Source of the DNA: Catellatospora tritici
GTDB taxonomy: Bacteria; Actinomycetota; Actinomycetes; Mycobacteriales; Micromonosporaceae
DNA length: 64,000 nucleotides
NCBI RefSeq assembly: GCF_019083965.1
Contig: NZ_JAHRCY010000013.1
Location: 62,001-126,000 of the forward strand
Reading direction: 5' to 3'
Shown piece by piece: positions 1 through 7,565 of this stretch; position 1 is the stretch's first letter; each line of letters begins with the position of its first letter. The notes beneath the pieces are model-generated. The model ran no database searches, was not told the DNA's origin, and saw only the letters and a program-made list of their open reading frames with translations. The position numbers and the translations under genes were made by a program.

Positions 1-1
1 C

Positions 2-127
2 GAGGACGTCACCGCGGCCTGTCGCGAGATCCGGGCACTGGTGGTGGCAGGTGACCTGGCGGGGGCGGCGGCGCGGTTGCCGGTCGAGCGGCCGTACCCC
101 CTGGAACCGGTGCCTGCCGCATCATGA
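2..127 (+). CDS. C-terminal end of an unidentified protein (partial)
   Basis: An open frame enters from the left edge and ends at TGA 125-127, giving 41 visible residues (key stretch VVAGDLAGAAARLPVERPYP). The composition is ordinary coding for this genome, but no motif identifies the family. The stop codon overlaps the left arm of the inverted repeat that follows, which fits a gene end followed by a terminator-like palindrome. Function unknown. Confidence 0.5.
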   Translation, partial: EDVTAACREIRALVVAGDLAGAAARLPVERPYPLEPVPAAS

Positions 128-187
128 TCCGAAATCGTGGACGCTGGGTGCTGTCATGGCGACATCCAGCGTCCACGATTTCGGATC
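126..187. repeat. Perfect 22-bp inverted repeat (terminator-like hairpin)
   Basis: Arms 126-147 and 166-187 are exact reverse complements over 22 bp (left arm starts GATCCGAAATCG), separated by an 18-nt loop. It lies between the convergent partial gene on the left and the minus-strand small gene at 196-423. There is no T-run, so it may be a bidirectional terminator or a dispersed palindrome rather than a classical intrinsic terminator. Confidence 0.65.
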
Positions 188-195
188 TCCGCCGG

Positions 196-423
196 TTACT
201 CGTCGATCCAGGCTGTTGCGGGGGCCGTGCGCCGCAGCACCAGGCCGTCCCTGATCTCCCACCAGTAGGCGTCCTGTTCCTCGGGGGAGATCAGCATCAG
301 GCCGATGGCCTCGGCCGCGCCCCGCTGATCGGGGTCCAGTTGGATCCAGCCGCGCGCGGTTGCGTATCTGCCCATGCCGCGCAGCGTGGCGGCGCGGACC
401 GGCAGCAGCGCCGGTCCGCGCAC
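196..423 (-). CDS. Small conserved-looking hypothetical protein, 75 aa
   Basis: The start is placed at GTG 423, seven bases after the stop of the upstream azoreductase-like gene, so the two are probably cotranscribed. An ATG 48 nt further in (375) is the alternative start. The visible sequence includes RGWIQLDPDQRGAAEAIGLM, then an acidic YWWEIRDGLVLRR segment. There is no signal peptide or membrane segment and no family is recognised. The downstream end abuts the inverted repeat at 126-187. Confidence 0.5.
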   Translation of the reverse strand: MRGPALLPVRAATLRGMGRYATARGWIQLDPDQRGAAEAIGLMLISPEEQDAYWWEIRDGLVLRRTAPATAWIDE

Positions 424-430
424 GAGGTGG

Positions 431-1090
431 TCAGCCGACGGGGGTGCGGACGCGGTCGGCGAGGGTGCGGCCGTGGCTGTGCGCGGTGGCATGGGCGTCG
501 CGCAGGGACTGGTCGGCCAGGCCGCGCAGGGCCTCCATCGCCGGGTTGACCCCGGCCAGGGTCAGCTCCGCCTCCACCTGGTGCAGGTCGAGGCCGAACA
601 CGTCGCTGAAAATGCGGTGCAGCCAGGGCGTGCCGTGGTCCCAGCCTTCGCGTGGGCTGCCCGGCCCGTACCCGCCGCCGCGCACCACGACCAGGGCTGC
701 CGGGCGTCCGAGCAGCGGCCGGTCCGCGCCGGGTCCGAGCCGCGGGTCGGTCATGAGCAGGTCGATCCAAACCTTGAGCTGCTGCGGGATGTTGAAGTTG
801 TAGAGCGGCACGGCGAACAGGTAGGCGTCGGCGGCCAGTACCTCGTCGGCGAGGTCGGTGGCGAGCGCCACCGCCTCGGCCTGCGCGGCGCTGCGGTGCT
901 CGGCCGGGGTGCGGCCGCCCACCACGGCGTCGGCCCAGGCCTGCGCGGGCAGCGGGGCCGCGCCGAGGTCGCGGCGCAGCACGGCCGGGTGCGGCTGGTC
1001 GCCCCGCCAGGCCGCTTCGACGGTATCGGCGACCTCACGGCTGACCGACCCGTCGGTACGGATGCTGGCGTCGAGGCGGAACAGGTTCAT
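431..1090 (-). CDS. FMN-dependent NADH-azoreductase / quinone oxidoreductase-like flavoprotein
   Basis: The 219-residue flavodoxin-fold protein matches the AzoR/NAD(P)H dehydrogenase (quinone) family. It starts with an LFRLDASIR strand and contains the family hallmark PLYNFNIPQQLKVWIDLL around residues 95-112, which packs on FMN. A later LVVVRGGGYGPGS segment corresponds to the second flavin-contact loop. Such enzymes reduce quinones or azo compounds with NAD(P)H in the cytoplasm. It is divergent from the MarR gene at 1198 across a 107-bp gap holding a perfect operator-like palindrome. This is the classical arrangement of a MarR-controlled quinone or electrophile detoxification gene. Confidence 0.85.
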   Translation of the reverse strand: MNLFRLDASIRTDGSVSREVADTVEAAWRGDQPHPAVLRRDLGAAPLPAQAWADAVVGGRTPAEHRSAAQAEAVALATDLADEVLAADAYLFAVPLYNFNIPQQLKVWIDLLMTDPRLGPGADRPLLGRPAALVVVRGGGYGPGSPREGWDHGTPWLHRIFSDVFGLDLHQVEAELTLAGVNPAMEALRGLADQSLRDAHATAHSHGRTLADRVRTPVG

Positions 1091-1122
1091 GACATCTCGC
1101 TTTCCCAGACGAGCTTACTTCC

Positions 1123-1147
1123 AGATGTTCTGTTTGACAGAACATCT
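1123..1147. promoter_or_regulatory. Probable MarR operator
   Basis: Perfect palindrome: AGATGTTCTG (1123-1132), spacer TTTGA, CAGAACATCT (1138-1147). It is centred in the divergent intergenic region between the azoreductase-like gene and the MarR gene. Size and symmetry suit a dimeric winged-helix repressor, so binding would plausibly control both directions. The assignment to this MarR is inferred from position. Confidence 0.7.
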
Positions 1148-1184
1148 AGTTCCTAGCACATCTCGCGTGGCACCGCCACTCGCG

Positions 1185-1190
1185 TACCAT
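1185..1190 (+). promoter_or_regulatory. -10 box predicting a leaderless MarR transcript
   Basis: TACCAT ends 7 nt before GTG 1198, and no Shine-Dalgarno sequence precedes the start. This is the spacing of leaderless actinobacterial promoters and supports the chosen start. Confidence 0.5.
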
Positions 1191-1197
1191 CGAGTCC

Positions 1198-1713
1198 GTG
1201 ACCGCCACACCCGCCCCCGCCGCCACCAATCCCTGCGCGGGCGACCCCGGTTCCGCCACGGACTTCGGCCTGGCCCTGGGCGCGGTGTTCCGGCAGTACC
1301 TCAAGGCCGCCGCCGACGCGGCCGACGGTGTGCCCGGCGGCGGGCGCGGCTATCAGGTGCTCGCGCTGTCGGCGGCGGGGGTGTGCGCCAGCCAGCTCGC
1401 GCTGGCCAAGCAGCTGGGCATCGACCGGACCGTGATGACGTACCTGGTCGACGACATGGAGCGCGGTGGGCTGATCGAGCGGCAGCCCGACCCGGCCGAC
1501 CGGCGGGCGCGCCGCCTCGTCCCGACCGAGCAGGGCCGGGCCGTGCTGAAGCGGGTCCGGGAGAAGTTGGAGCGCGCGGAGCGGGAGATCCTCGCGGGGC
1601 TGGCCGAGGAGGAGCGCGAGACGCTGCGGACGCTGCTGCAGCGCGTGGCCCGGCACCACCGGGCGACCGCCGAACACGCCTGTCAGGCGGCCGCGGCGGT
1701 CGTCCAGGCCTGA
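1198..1713 (+). CDS. MarR-family transcriptional regulator
   Basis: 171 residues. The central winged helix-turn-helix reads QLALAKQLGIDRTVMTYLVDDMERGGLIERQPDPADRRARRLVPT, with the DRRARR wing loop diagnostic of MarR. Flanking helices would form the dimer interface. An N-terminal Pro/Ala-rich tail of about 20 residues precedes the fold. The GTG start is favoured by a -10 box at leaderless spacing. It is divergent from the azoreductase-like gene and probably represses it and itself through the palindrome at 1123-1147. MarR proteins of this setting usually respond to phenolic or quinone ligands or to thiol oxidation; no sensor residue can be assigned here. Confidence 0.9.
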   Translation: MTATPAPAATNPCAGDPGSATDFGLALGAVFRQYLKAAADAADGVPGGGRGYQVLALSAAGVCASQLALAKQLGIDRTVMTYLVDDMERGGLIERQPDPADRRARRLVPTEQGRAVLKRVREKLERAEREILAGLAEEERETLRTLLQRVARHHRATAEHACQAAAAVVQA

Positions 1714-1717
1714 GCCG

Positions 1718-2191
1718 TCAGGGCGTACGCGCCCGCGTGGCCTGCCACTTCGCGACCAGGGCCGCGATCTCGTCCTGCAGGAAGACGAAGAACTCGGTCA
1801 TCTCGGTGAGTCGGGCGCCCGCGGCGGACTCGGCGCCCACGGCCGAGACGCCCTCGGCCATCACATCGGCGACCAGTTTGTACACGCCGCCCTTGGCGAC
1901 GCTGGCCATGTACCAGGAGTTGCTGACCGAGCGGTAGCGGGTGCTGCGGGAACCGGGGACCGGCTCCCGCAGCACCAGGCCGACCTGGACCAGGTAGCGC
2001 ACGGCGTCGGAGGCCGCGGCAGGGCTGACCCCGAGCCACTCGCCGAGCTGCGCGGCGGTCATCACCCCGTCCTCGGTGCAGGTCAGGGCGCCGAGGACCC
2101 GCGCGGGCATGCGGGGGAAGCCGAGATCGGACAGCGTCACCGCCAGGTGCTCGACGAAACGTCGTACCGCTTCCTCGTCACGTTCGGCCAT
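1718..2191 (-). CDS. MarR/GbsR-like winged-helix regulator, last gene of the ABC exporter operon
   Basis: About 157 residues. The start at ATG 2191 is chosen because GGAGG lies 8 nt upstream; earlier GTG 2209 and ATG 2206 overlap that site. The HTH is TAAQLGEWLGVSPAAASDAVRYLVQVGLVLREPVPGSR, typical of the MarR_2/GbsR group. The C-terminal half (EMTEFFVFLQDEIAALVAKW) is helical and probably dimerises. It follows the permease and ATPase genes on the same strand with a 52-nt gap, so it likely regulates that exporter, possibly via the imperfect palindrome at 4795-4810. It converges on the unrelated MarR gene at 1198. Confidence 0.82.
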   Translation of the reverse strand: MAERDEEAVRRFVEHLAVTLSDLGFPRMPARVLGALTCTEDGVMTAAQLGEWLGVSPAAASDAVRYLVQVGLVLREPVPGSRSTRYRSVSNSWYMASVAKGGVYKLVADVMAEGVSAVGAESAAGARLTEMTEFFVFLQDEIAALVAKWQATRARTP

Positions 2192-2243
2192 CCGCACATC
2201 CTCCATCACCGGTCGGTCCGGCCGCAGCCAGCGCTGTCACGTG

Positions 2244-3869
2244 TCAGGTGGCCAGGTCCCGCCGCCGGAACAGCGCCATCCCGGCCGTCGTCAGCGCGAT
2301 CGCGACGCCGAGCAGAGCCAGGATCGGGGTGGCGGTCGGGTCCACGGCCGGGATCGCCGGCACGTGGGTGAACGGGGACAGGTCCCGTACCAGCTGGGGC
2401 AGTCCGAACAGGTCGCCGAACAGCCCGCAGGCGATGCTCACCACCAGCGCGGCCCAGGCCAGGCCGACGGTGTATCGGGGCAGCGCGCCGAAGACCAGCA
2501 CCACGAACCCGGCCACCACCAGCGCGCCGGGCAGCTGGGCCAGCCCGGCCCCGGCCAGGGTCAGCACGCCCACCTCACCACCGGCCGCGGCGTCGGCCAG
2601 GCCCATGAACACCCCGGCCAGCACCAGCAGCACCGTGGCGCCGAAGACCGCCCAGATCACATGCGCGGCGACCCAACGGATCCGACCCACGGCGGTGGCG
2701 AGCACCGCCTCGGCCGTGCCGCCGGACTCCTCCGCGCGCAGCCGCAGCAGCGCCTGGATCACGAAGCCTGCGGCGAGCGCGCCGTACACGTTCATCATGG
2801 CGGCGAAGAAGACGTCGACCAGGCTCGGTCCACCCCCGCCCGCCAGGCCGTTCATCATGTCGACCACGCCCGCGTTGGTGCCGAGCGCGTCCTTGACGGC
2901 CTTGCCCAGCGAGCCGATGCCCAGGCCGAACACGGCGCTGCCGATCACCCAGCCCAGGGTGGAGCCCCGGTTGAGCCGCCAGGCCAGGCCGAGCGGGCCG
3001 CGCAGCGTACGCGCGGCGGTGGCCGGACCGGGCCGGTCCGGGAGCATGCCCGCGCCCAGATCCCGGCGATCCACCAGCGCGAACGCGGCCGCGACGAGCA
3101 CGGCGGCGAGCAGCAGCGGCAGCACCAGCACCCACCAGCGCTCCTGCCCGTACGGCCGGGCCAGTTCGCCCCAGCCCAGGGGGGACACCCAGGTGAGCCA
3201 ACCGGGGTCGACGGCGATGCCGTCGGCTGCCCGCTCGCCGAGCGCGTCGCCGATGCCCCGCACCAGGTACGCGACGCCGACGGCGGTGGCGGCGGTGCCG
3301 TTGGCCGCCCGCGCGCCCTGGAACAGTTGGGCCGCGACCGCGGCCACCCCGGCGAACGCCAGGCCGGTGACGGTGCACGCCGCCCCGAACGCCAGCGCGC
3401 CCTCGGTGCCCAGCTTCGCGCCCATCAGCGTGGCGGCGACCACCAGGCCCAGCAGTACGTTCGCGACACCGATGGTGATCAGCGCGGCCGACAGCGGGGC
3501 GTGGCGGCCGACCGCGCCCGCGCCGATCAGCTCGGCGCGCCCGTTCTCCTCGTTCTGGCGGGTATGCCGGACCACCGCGAAGGTGCTCATCAGCGCCACC
3601 ACGACCAGCATGGTGGTGAGGTTGCGGAAGTTGACCAGCGCGCCGAGGTCGGCGCCGACCGGCACGCCGCGCATCACCAGGATCGCGGCGCTGGTGCCCG
3701 CCCCCTTGAGCGCGGTGATGCGGGACTGCTCGTCGGCGAACTCGCTGGCGACCGCGCTCGCCCCGGCCGAGGACAGCGCCGCCGCGGCGACGATCCAGAC
3801 CGGCAGTTGGATGCGGTCGCGCCGAGCCGCGAGCCGGACCAGGCGGCCGGTGCCCGCGTACGCGTTCAC
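2244..3869 (-). CDS. ABC transporter permease, antibiotic-exporter type (about 12 TM segments)
   Basis: 541 residues. Long alanine/valine/leucine-rich hydrophobic stretches run across the whole length, roughly twice the span of a six-helix ABC-2 permease, as in the fused polyketide-antibiotic exporter permeases of actinomycetes. The start is GTG 3869, overlapping the stop of the ATPase gene by 4 bp (GTGA), so the two are translationally coupled and form one transporter. The likely role is export of a hydrophobic compound or drug resistance; the substrate cannot be read from the sequence. Confidence 0.85.
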   Translation of the reverse strand: MNAYAGTGRLVRLAARRDRIQLPVWIVAAAALSSAGASAVASEFADEQSRITALKGAGTSAAILVMRGVPVGADLGALVNFRNLTTMLVVVALMSTFAVVRHTRQNEENGRAELIGAGAVGRHAPLSAALITIGVANVLLGLVVAATLMGAKLGTEGALAFGAACTVTGLAFAGVAAVAAQLFQGARAANGTAATAVGVAYLVRGIGDALGERAADGIAVDPGWLTWVSPLGWGELARPYGQERWWVLVLPLLLAAVLVAAAFALVDRRDLGAGMLPDRPGPATAARTLRGPLGLAWRLNRGSTLGWVIGSAVFGLGIGSLGKAVKDALGTNAGVVDMMNGLAGGGGPSLVDVFFAAMMNVYGALAAGFVIQALLRLRAEESGGTAEAVLATAVGRIRWVAAHVIWAVFGATVLLVLAGVFMGLADAAAGGEVGVLTLAGAGLAQLPGALVVAGFVVLVFGALPRYTVGLAWAALVVSIACGLFGDLFGLPQLVRDLSPFTHVPAIPAVDPTATPILALLGVAIALTTAGMALFRRRDLAT

Positions 3870-4774
3870 CGTGTCGCCTCCGTCTCGGCGGGCTGCCGGC
3901 CGTAGTGGCGCATGAACAGCTCCTCCAGCGTCGGCGGCTGGCTGGTCAGCGCCTTGACATCGAGCGTGGCCAGGCGCGCCAGCACGCCGGGCAGCGCGGC
4001 CGCGTCGACGTCGAACCGGGCGCGGGTGGTGTCGGCGTCCAGGTCGTGCACGCCCGCCAGCTCGCCCAGCCCGGTCAACGGCTGCCCGGTCTCCACCGTG
4101 ATCGTGGTACGGGTGAGGTGCCGCAGCTCGGTCAGCGTGCCCGACTCGACGGTCACCCCCTCGCGGATGATGCTCACCCTGTCGCAGAGCGCCTCGACCT
4201 CGGAGAAGATGTGGCTGCTCAGCAGCACGGTGGCGCCGCGCGCGGTCACCTCGCGCACGGTCTGCTGGAACGCCGCCTCCATCAGCGGGTCCAGGCCGGA
4301 GGTCGGCTCGTCGAGGATGAACAGTTCGACGTCGGAGGAGAAGGCCGCCACCAGCGCCACCTTCTGCCGGTTGCCCTTGGAGTAGGTGCGGCAGCGCTTG
4401 GTCGGGTCGAGCTGGAACCGCTCCTCCAGTTCGGTGCGCCGCGCCTTGTCCAGGCCGCCGCGCAGGTCGCCGAACAGGTCGATCGCCTCACCGCCGGTGA
4501 GGTTGGGCCACAGGTTCACGTCGCCGGGCACGTACGCCAGGCGCTTGTGCAGGGCGACGGCGTCGCGCCAGGGGTCCCCGCCGAGCACCTGGACCTGGCC
4601 GGAGTCGGCGCGCAGCAGGCCGAGCAGGACGCGGATGGTGGTGGACTTTCCGGCACCGTTGGGCCCGAGCAGGCCGTGCACCTCGCCGGTGGCGACCGTC
4701 AGATCCAGGCCGTCGAGCGCACGGCTGCGCCCGAACGCCTTGGTCAGACCGGTCGCGGAGATCGCGTGAGTCAT
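3866..4774 (-). CDS. ABC transporter ATP-binding protein (drug exporter type)
   Basis: 302 residues. Walker A is GLLGPNGAGKST near residue 35, Walker B is ELFILDEPTSGLD, and the switch His lies in LLSSHIFSEVEALCD. The signature is YSKGNRQKVALVAAF rather than LSGGQ, a variant common in DrrA/CcmA-type exporters. The C-terminal about 80 residues (after REGVTVESGTL) form the regulatory extension of this subfamily. It is the first gene of a three-gene minus-strand operon with the permease and a MarR-like regulator. Confidence 0.92.
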   Translation of the reverse strand: MTHAISATGLTKAFGRSRALDGLDLTVATGEVHGLLGPNGAGKSTTIRVLLGLLRADSGQVQVLGGDPWRDAVALHKRLAYVPGDVNLWPNLTGGEAIDLFGDLRGGLDKARRTELEERFQLDPTKRCRTYSKGNRQKVALVAAFSSDVELFILDEPTSGLDPLMEAAFQQTVREVTARGATVLLSSHIFSEVEALCDRVSIIREGVTVESGTLTELRHLTRTTITVETGQPLTGLGELAGVHDLDADTTRARFDVDAAALPGVLARLATLDVKALTSQPPTLEELFMRHYGRQPAETEATR

Positions 4775-4794
4775 AGCCCTGAACGTACGCTTCT

Positions 4795-4810
4795 TTCACA
4801 ACTTCGTGAA
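4795..4810. promoter_or_regulatory. Candidate operator upstream of the ABC exporter operon
   Basis: TTCACAACTTCGTGAA has 5-bp inverted arms TTCAC and GTGAA. It lies about 20 bp upstream of the ATPase start, where promoter and operator overlap would be expected. It is a plausible site for the operon's own MarR-like regulator. The palindrome is short, so this is tentative. Confidence 0.35.
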
Positions 4811-4842
4811 GGTTCTGTTACGTCAAGATTCTGTATAGCCCG

Positions 4843-5616
4843 TCACGCCCCGGTGGTCACGCCGAGCGCGTCGGCGACTTCGTGGGCGAAGCGGTCGGGG
4901 TTGTCGAGCATGATGTTGTGCCCCGTGTCGGGAATGGCCACGAGCCGTACCCCGGCCTGCGTCAACTGCGCCACGCCGCCGGGTTCAGCGCCGGCGGGGT
5001 GCAGGTACGTGCGGGGGATGGCCAGGCTCCGCAGCTGCTCGCGCATGGTGGGCACCGTCGCGCGGGCCAGATGCACCGCGCTGCGATGCAGGGCCTCGCG
5101 CCCAGCCAGGCGCATCGTGGCAGCCCAGTGCGGGCCGACCCGCTCCAGCGTCTCGTCCCACCCGTGTGCCAGGAACTCGGGCTCGGTGTAGGTGGCGATG
5201 CCGGAGCTGCCGGGTCGGCGCGCCGGTGTGCTGGGGTCCAGGTTCGCGTCGACCAGGACCAGCTTGGCCACCAGGTGCGGGTGGCGCGCCGCGAGCACGA
5301 TCGCGACCGCGCCGCCCATGCTGTGGGCGATCACCTCCGCCCCGGTCGCCGCGGCCTGCGTCAGCGCGGCGGCCAGCACGTCGGCGTGCTCCTCCAGGGT
5401 GTATCCGAAGTCGGCGGGCCGGTCGCTGACGCCGAAGCCGAGCATGTCCATCAGCAGAGTCCGGTGCCCGGCCAGGGCCGGGTGGGTCGCCGTGTTGAGG
5501 AAATACGGCGCCGAGGTGGCGCCCAAGCCGTGGAGGAAGACCCGGGCCGGGTCGGTGCCCGGCAGCTCCACCCAGCGGATGCGGCTTCCGTCGGGCAGCA
5601 CCTGTGCGTCGCGCAT
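4843..5616 (-). CDS. Alpha/beta hydrolase
   Basis: 257 residues from ATG 5616, chosen because GAGGAGCAGGAAG lies just upstream; in-frame codons further up overlap the control region. The oxyanion motif is FLHGLGA near residue 28, the nucleophile elbow is AHSMGGA (Ser99), an acid loop follows LVLVDANLD, and the catalytic His is in DTGHNIML near the C-terminus. It is a soluble cytoplasmic serine hydrolase of the fold that includes esterases and C-C hydrolases; the substrate is unknown. It is divergent from the PadR gene at 5711 across a gap with an ATACCT/AGGTAT palindrome, so it is the probable target of that repressor. Confidence 0.87.
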   Translation of the reverse strand: MRDAQVLPDGSRIRWVELPGTDPARVFLHGLGATSAPYFLNTATHPALAGHRTLLMDMLGFGVSDRPADFGYTLEEHADVLAAALTQAAATGAEVIAHSMGGAVAIVLAARHPHLVAKLVLVDANLDPSTPARRPGSSGIATYTEPEFLAHGWDETLERVGPHWAATMRLAGREALHRSAVHLARATVPTMREQLRSLAIPRTYLHPAGAEPGGVAQLTQAGVRLVAIPDTGHNIMLDNPDRFAHEVADALGVTTGA

Positions 5617-5643
5617 TGCTTCCTGCTCCTCAATCTCGTTTGA

Positions 5644-5663
5644 ATACCTCGGACTCAAGGTAT
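5644..5663. promoter_or_regulatory. Probable PadR operator
   Basis: ATACCT (5644-5649) and AGGTAT (5658-5663) form a perfect 6-bp inverted repeat with an 8-nt spacer. It lies in the 94-bp gap between the divergent hydrolase and PadR genes. The position would let one dimer block both promoters. Confidence 0.55.
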
Positions 5664-5710
5664 CACGGAGACAAGGCATACTGGGGTGAAGGTCGACTCA
5701 GGGGGAATGG

Positions 5711-6256
5711 ATGATCGAGCTCGCGGTGCTCGGGTTCCTGTACGAGCAGCCACTGCACGGCTATGACCTGCGTAAGCGCGTCGCCGCGTTGACCGGCCAC
5801 GTACGGCCGATCGCCGACGGCACGCTGTATCCCCTGATCAAGCGGATGGAGGCGGCCGGGCAGTTGACCCGCGAGGTCCAGCGGGGACAGATCGCCGCGC
5901 CGCGCCACATGCTCACCCTCACCGAGGTCGGGCGGGCCGAACTGCTGCGGCGCCTGCGCCAGCCCGACGATCTGTTCATCACCGACGAGAACAGGTGGTT
6001 CACGCTGCTCGCGTTCCTGCGCCACCTGGACGATCCCGTGGCGCAGTCTGCCGTGCTGAACCGCAGGCTCGCCTTCCTCACCCAGCCCGCCAGCTTCCTG
6101 TGGGACGGGGACCGGCCGCTGCGCGCGGCGGACTTCGACGACCCGTTCCGGCAGGGCATGTTCACCATCGCCACCGCGACCACGCGTACCGAACTCGCGT
6201 GGCTGCGCACCACACTCGCGACCCTGGCCGGGCCGACGGGCGAGCAGAGACCGTGA
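5711..6256 (+). CDS. PadR-family transcriptional regulator
   Basis: 181 residues. The N-terminal PadR winged helix is clear: LAVLGFLYEQPLHGYDLRKRV, then ADGTLYPLIKRMEAAGQLTRE and a basic wing. The C-terminal region from about residue 90 (WFTLLAFLRHL and following helices) matches the Vir_act_alpha_C-type dimerisation domain. The ATG start follows an AGGGGGAA Shine-Dalgarno. It is divergent from the alpha/beta hydrolase gene and probably represses it. A terminator-like hairpin follows the stop. Confidence 0.92.
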   Translation: MIELAVLGFLYEQPLHGYDLRKRVAALTGHVRPIADGTLYPLIKRMEAAGQLTREVQRGQIAAPRHMLTLTEVGRAELLRRLRQPDDLFITDENRWFTLLAFLRHLDDPVAQSAVLNRRLAFLTQPASFLWDGDRPLRAADFDDPFRQGMFTIATATTRTELAWLRTTLATLAGPTGEQRP

Positions 6257-6299
6257 GCTGACGCCGTCGCCGGACAGGGGATCATCGCTCACGCCTGCC

Positions 6300-6342
6300 G
6301 ACGCGCACCGCACCACCGTGCGATGCGCGTCGACCCCGTTTT
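6300..6342. terminator. Hairpin terminator between convergent PadR and GNAT genes
   Basis: GACGCGCACCGCAC (6300-6313) pairs with GTGCGATGCGCGTC (6318-6331) with one mismatch and a 4-nt loop. It is followed by CGACCCCGTTTT, a short T-run rare in this GC-rich sequence. Stem plus T-run fits an intrinsic terminator for the plus-strand PadR gene. Confidence 0.6.
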
Positions 6343-6366
6343 GCCTGGTGGAAGACCCTAGCGCGA

Positions 6367-7116
6367 TCAGGCGGGCAGGTGCAGATAGAGGCGCGTGCCG
6401 GTGGGGCGGAAGCCGAGGCGTTCGTAGACGCGGCGAGAACCGTCGCCGGAGTACTCCAGCCATACCGAGGCCGCGCCCTGGGTGAACATGGCCGCCGCCA
6501 CGGCCGCCGTGACGGCGGCGGCGACGCCTCGGCCGCGGTACGGCGGGCGCGTGCCCACGCCCGCCAGTTCGGCGGTGCCGACGGCCGTGGGCGCGCAGGT
6601 GGCGCCGCCCGCGCAGGTTCCGTCGGGTGCCCTGACGAACCGCACCGCCCCGCCGCCGTCCTGCAGCCGGCGCAGCCGGGCGGCGCCGCCTGCCGACGAG
6701 GCGAACTCGCCGGTGAACGCCTCGGACAGGGCGGCGTCGATCGACAGGAAGTCGTCGTCGGAGTGCGGGGTCTCCGCGAGCGGCCCGCCGTGCGGCGACG
6801 TGAACGTGTCCGGGGTGCAGACCAGGAACTCGTGCGTCTGCTCGACGGTGAACCCGGCGGCGTACAGCGCCGGGGCGACGGCGGGCGCGGCCCCGGGGGC
6901 GAACTCGAGTCGGGGCAGCAGGCCGCGCTCGCGGAACGCGGCGATCAGCTCCCGTACGTCGTCATCGGCCGGTGCGGCGCCGGGCAGGGGAGTGGCGTAG
7001 TTGAGGTACGGGCTGGTGCTGTCGGGGTCGAAGCCGCAGACGAAACCCGGGGTCTCGACGACCAGGGGGCGGCGGCGAAGGTTGGCTACGGCGTACTGCT
7101 GGACGATCGTGTCCAT
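6367..7116 (-). CDS. GNAT-family N-acetyltransferase
   Basis: 249 residues. The acetyl-CoA-binding motif A is visible late in the protein as VGTRPPYRGRGVAAAVTAAV, followed by the motif B segment SVWLEYSGDGSRRVYERLGFRPTGT. The N-terminal 110 residues probably form a degenerate first GNAT-like lobe, as in other long actinobacterial GNATs. The transferred acyl group would normally go to a small amine; the acceptor is unknown. It stands alone, converging on PadR. Confidence 0.83.
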   Translation of the reverse strand: MDTIVQQYAVANLRRRPLVVETPGFVCGFDPDSTSPYLNYATPLPGAAPADDDVRELIAAFRERGLLPRLEFAPGAAPAVAPALYAAGFTVEQTHEFLVCTPDTFTSPHGGPLAETPHSDDDFLSIDAALSEAFTGEFASSAGGAARLRRLQDGGGAVRFVRAPDGTCAGGATCAPTAVGTAELAGVGTRPPYRGRGVAAAVTAAVAAAMFTQGAASVWLEYSGDGSRRVYERLGFRPTGTRLYLHLPA

Positions 7117-7565
7117 GGTGGTGGTTGATCCTCACGGAAGCGAAGCGGTGGCACGCGCCGGGACAGGCGTCATGGGCGCGCGAAAGGTCCGAACGGGGCG
7201 GTGCGCTCAGGCACCGGGCTGTCGGGCCGCCGTGAGAGCGGTGGGCACTGCGAGGACCAGCTGCCGGTATGGCAGCGGCTCAGTGCCGACGGCGGCCGCT
7301 GGGGGACGCCGAGACCATGGACTTCGTTCCTAACCGTGGAATGACCGCGTAATGCGATGCATGCCGAGTCTGCCACGCGTTTCCCGAGCGCCGCAACCGG
7401 GGCCGCCGCGGCGACTGACGCCGCCGGCAACGGCCCTCGTCCGCCCGGCACGGTCGTCGGTCCCGGGTGAATGACAGCGGAGCAATCTATGAACCTCAAT
7501 GCGGCTGTTATATACAGAGACATCTGTGCGTCACCCGCACGGAACCGTCATCCGGGGAGCCATCC
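7117..7565. other. 449-bp intergenic region without a convincing gene
   Basis: This lies between the divergent GNAT (minus) and M4 protease (plus) genes. Short open frames occur here on both strands, but none has a start signal or recognisable protein features. An AT-rich patch around 7485-7515 (GTTATATACAGAG at its core) is the likely protease promoter. I see no structured RNA. Confidence 0.5.

Noticed and set aside
2076..3905. Long plus-strand open frame antisense to the ABC permease
   Set aside because: It mirrors the third-position GC bias of the real gene, has low-complexity Gly/Arg/Gln/His composition, and no start signal.
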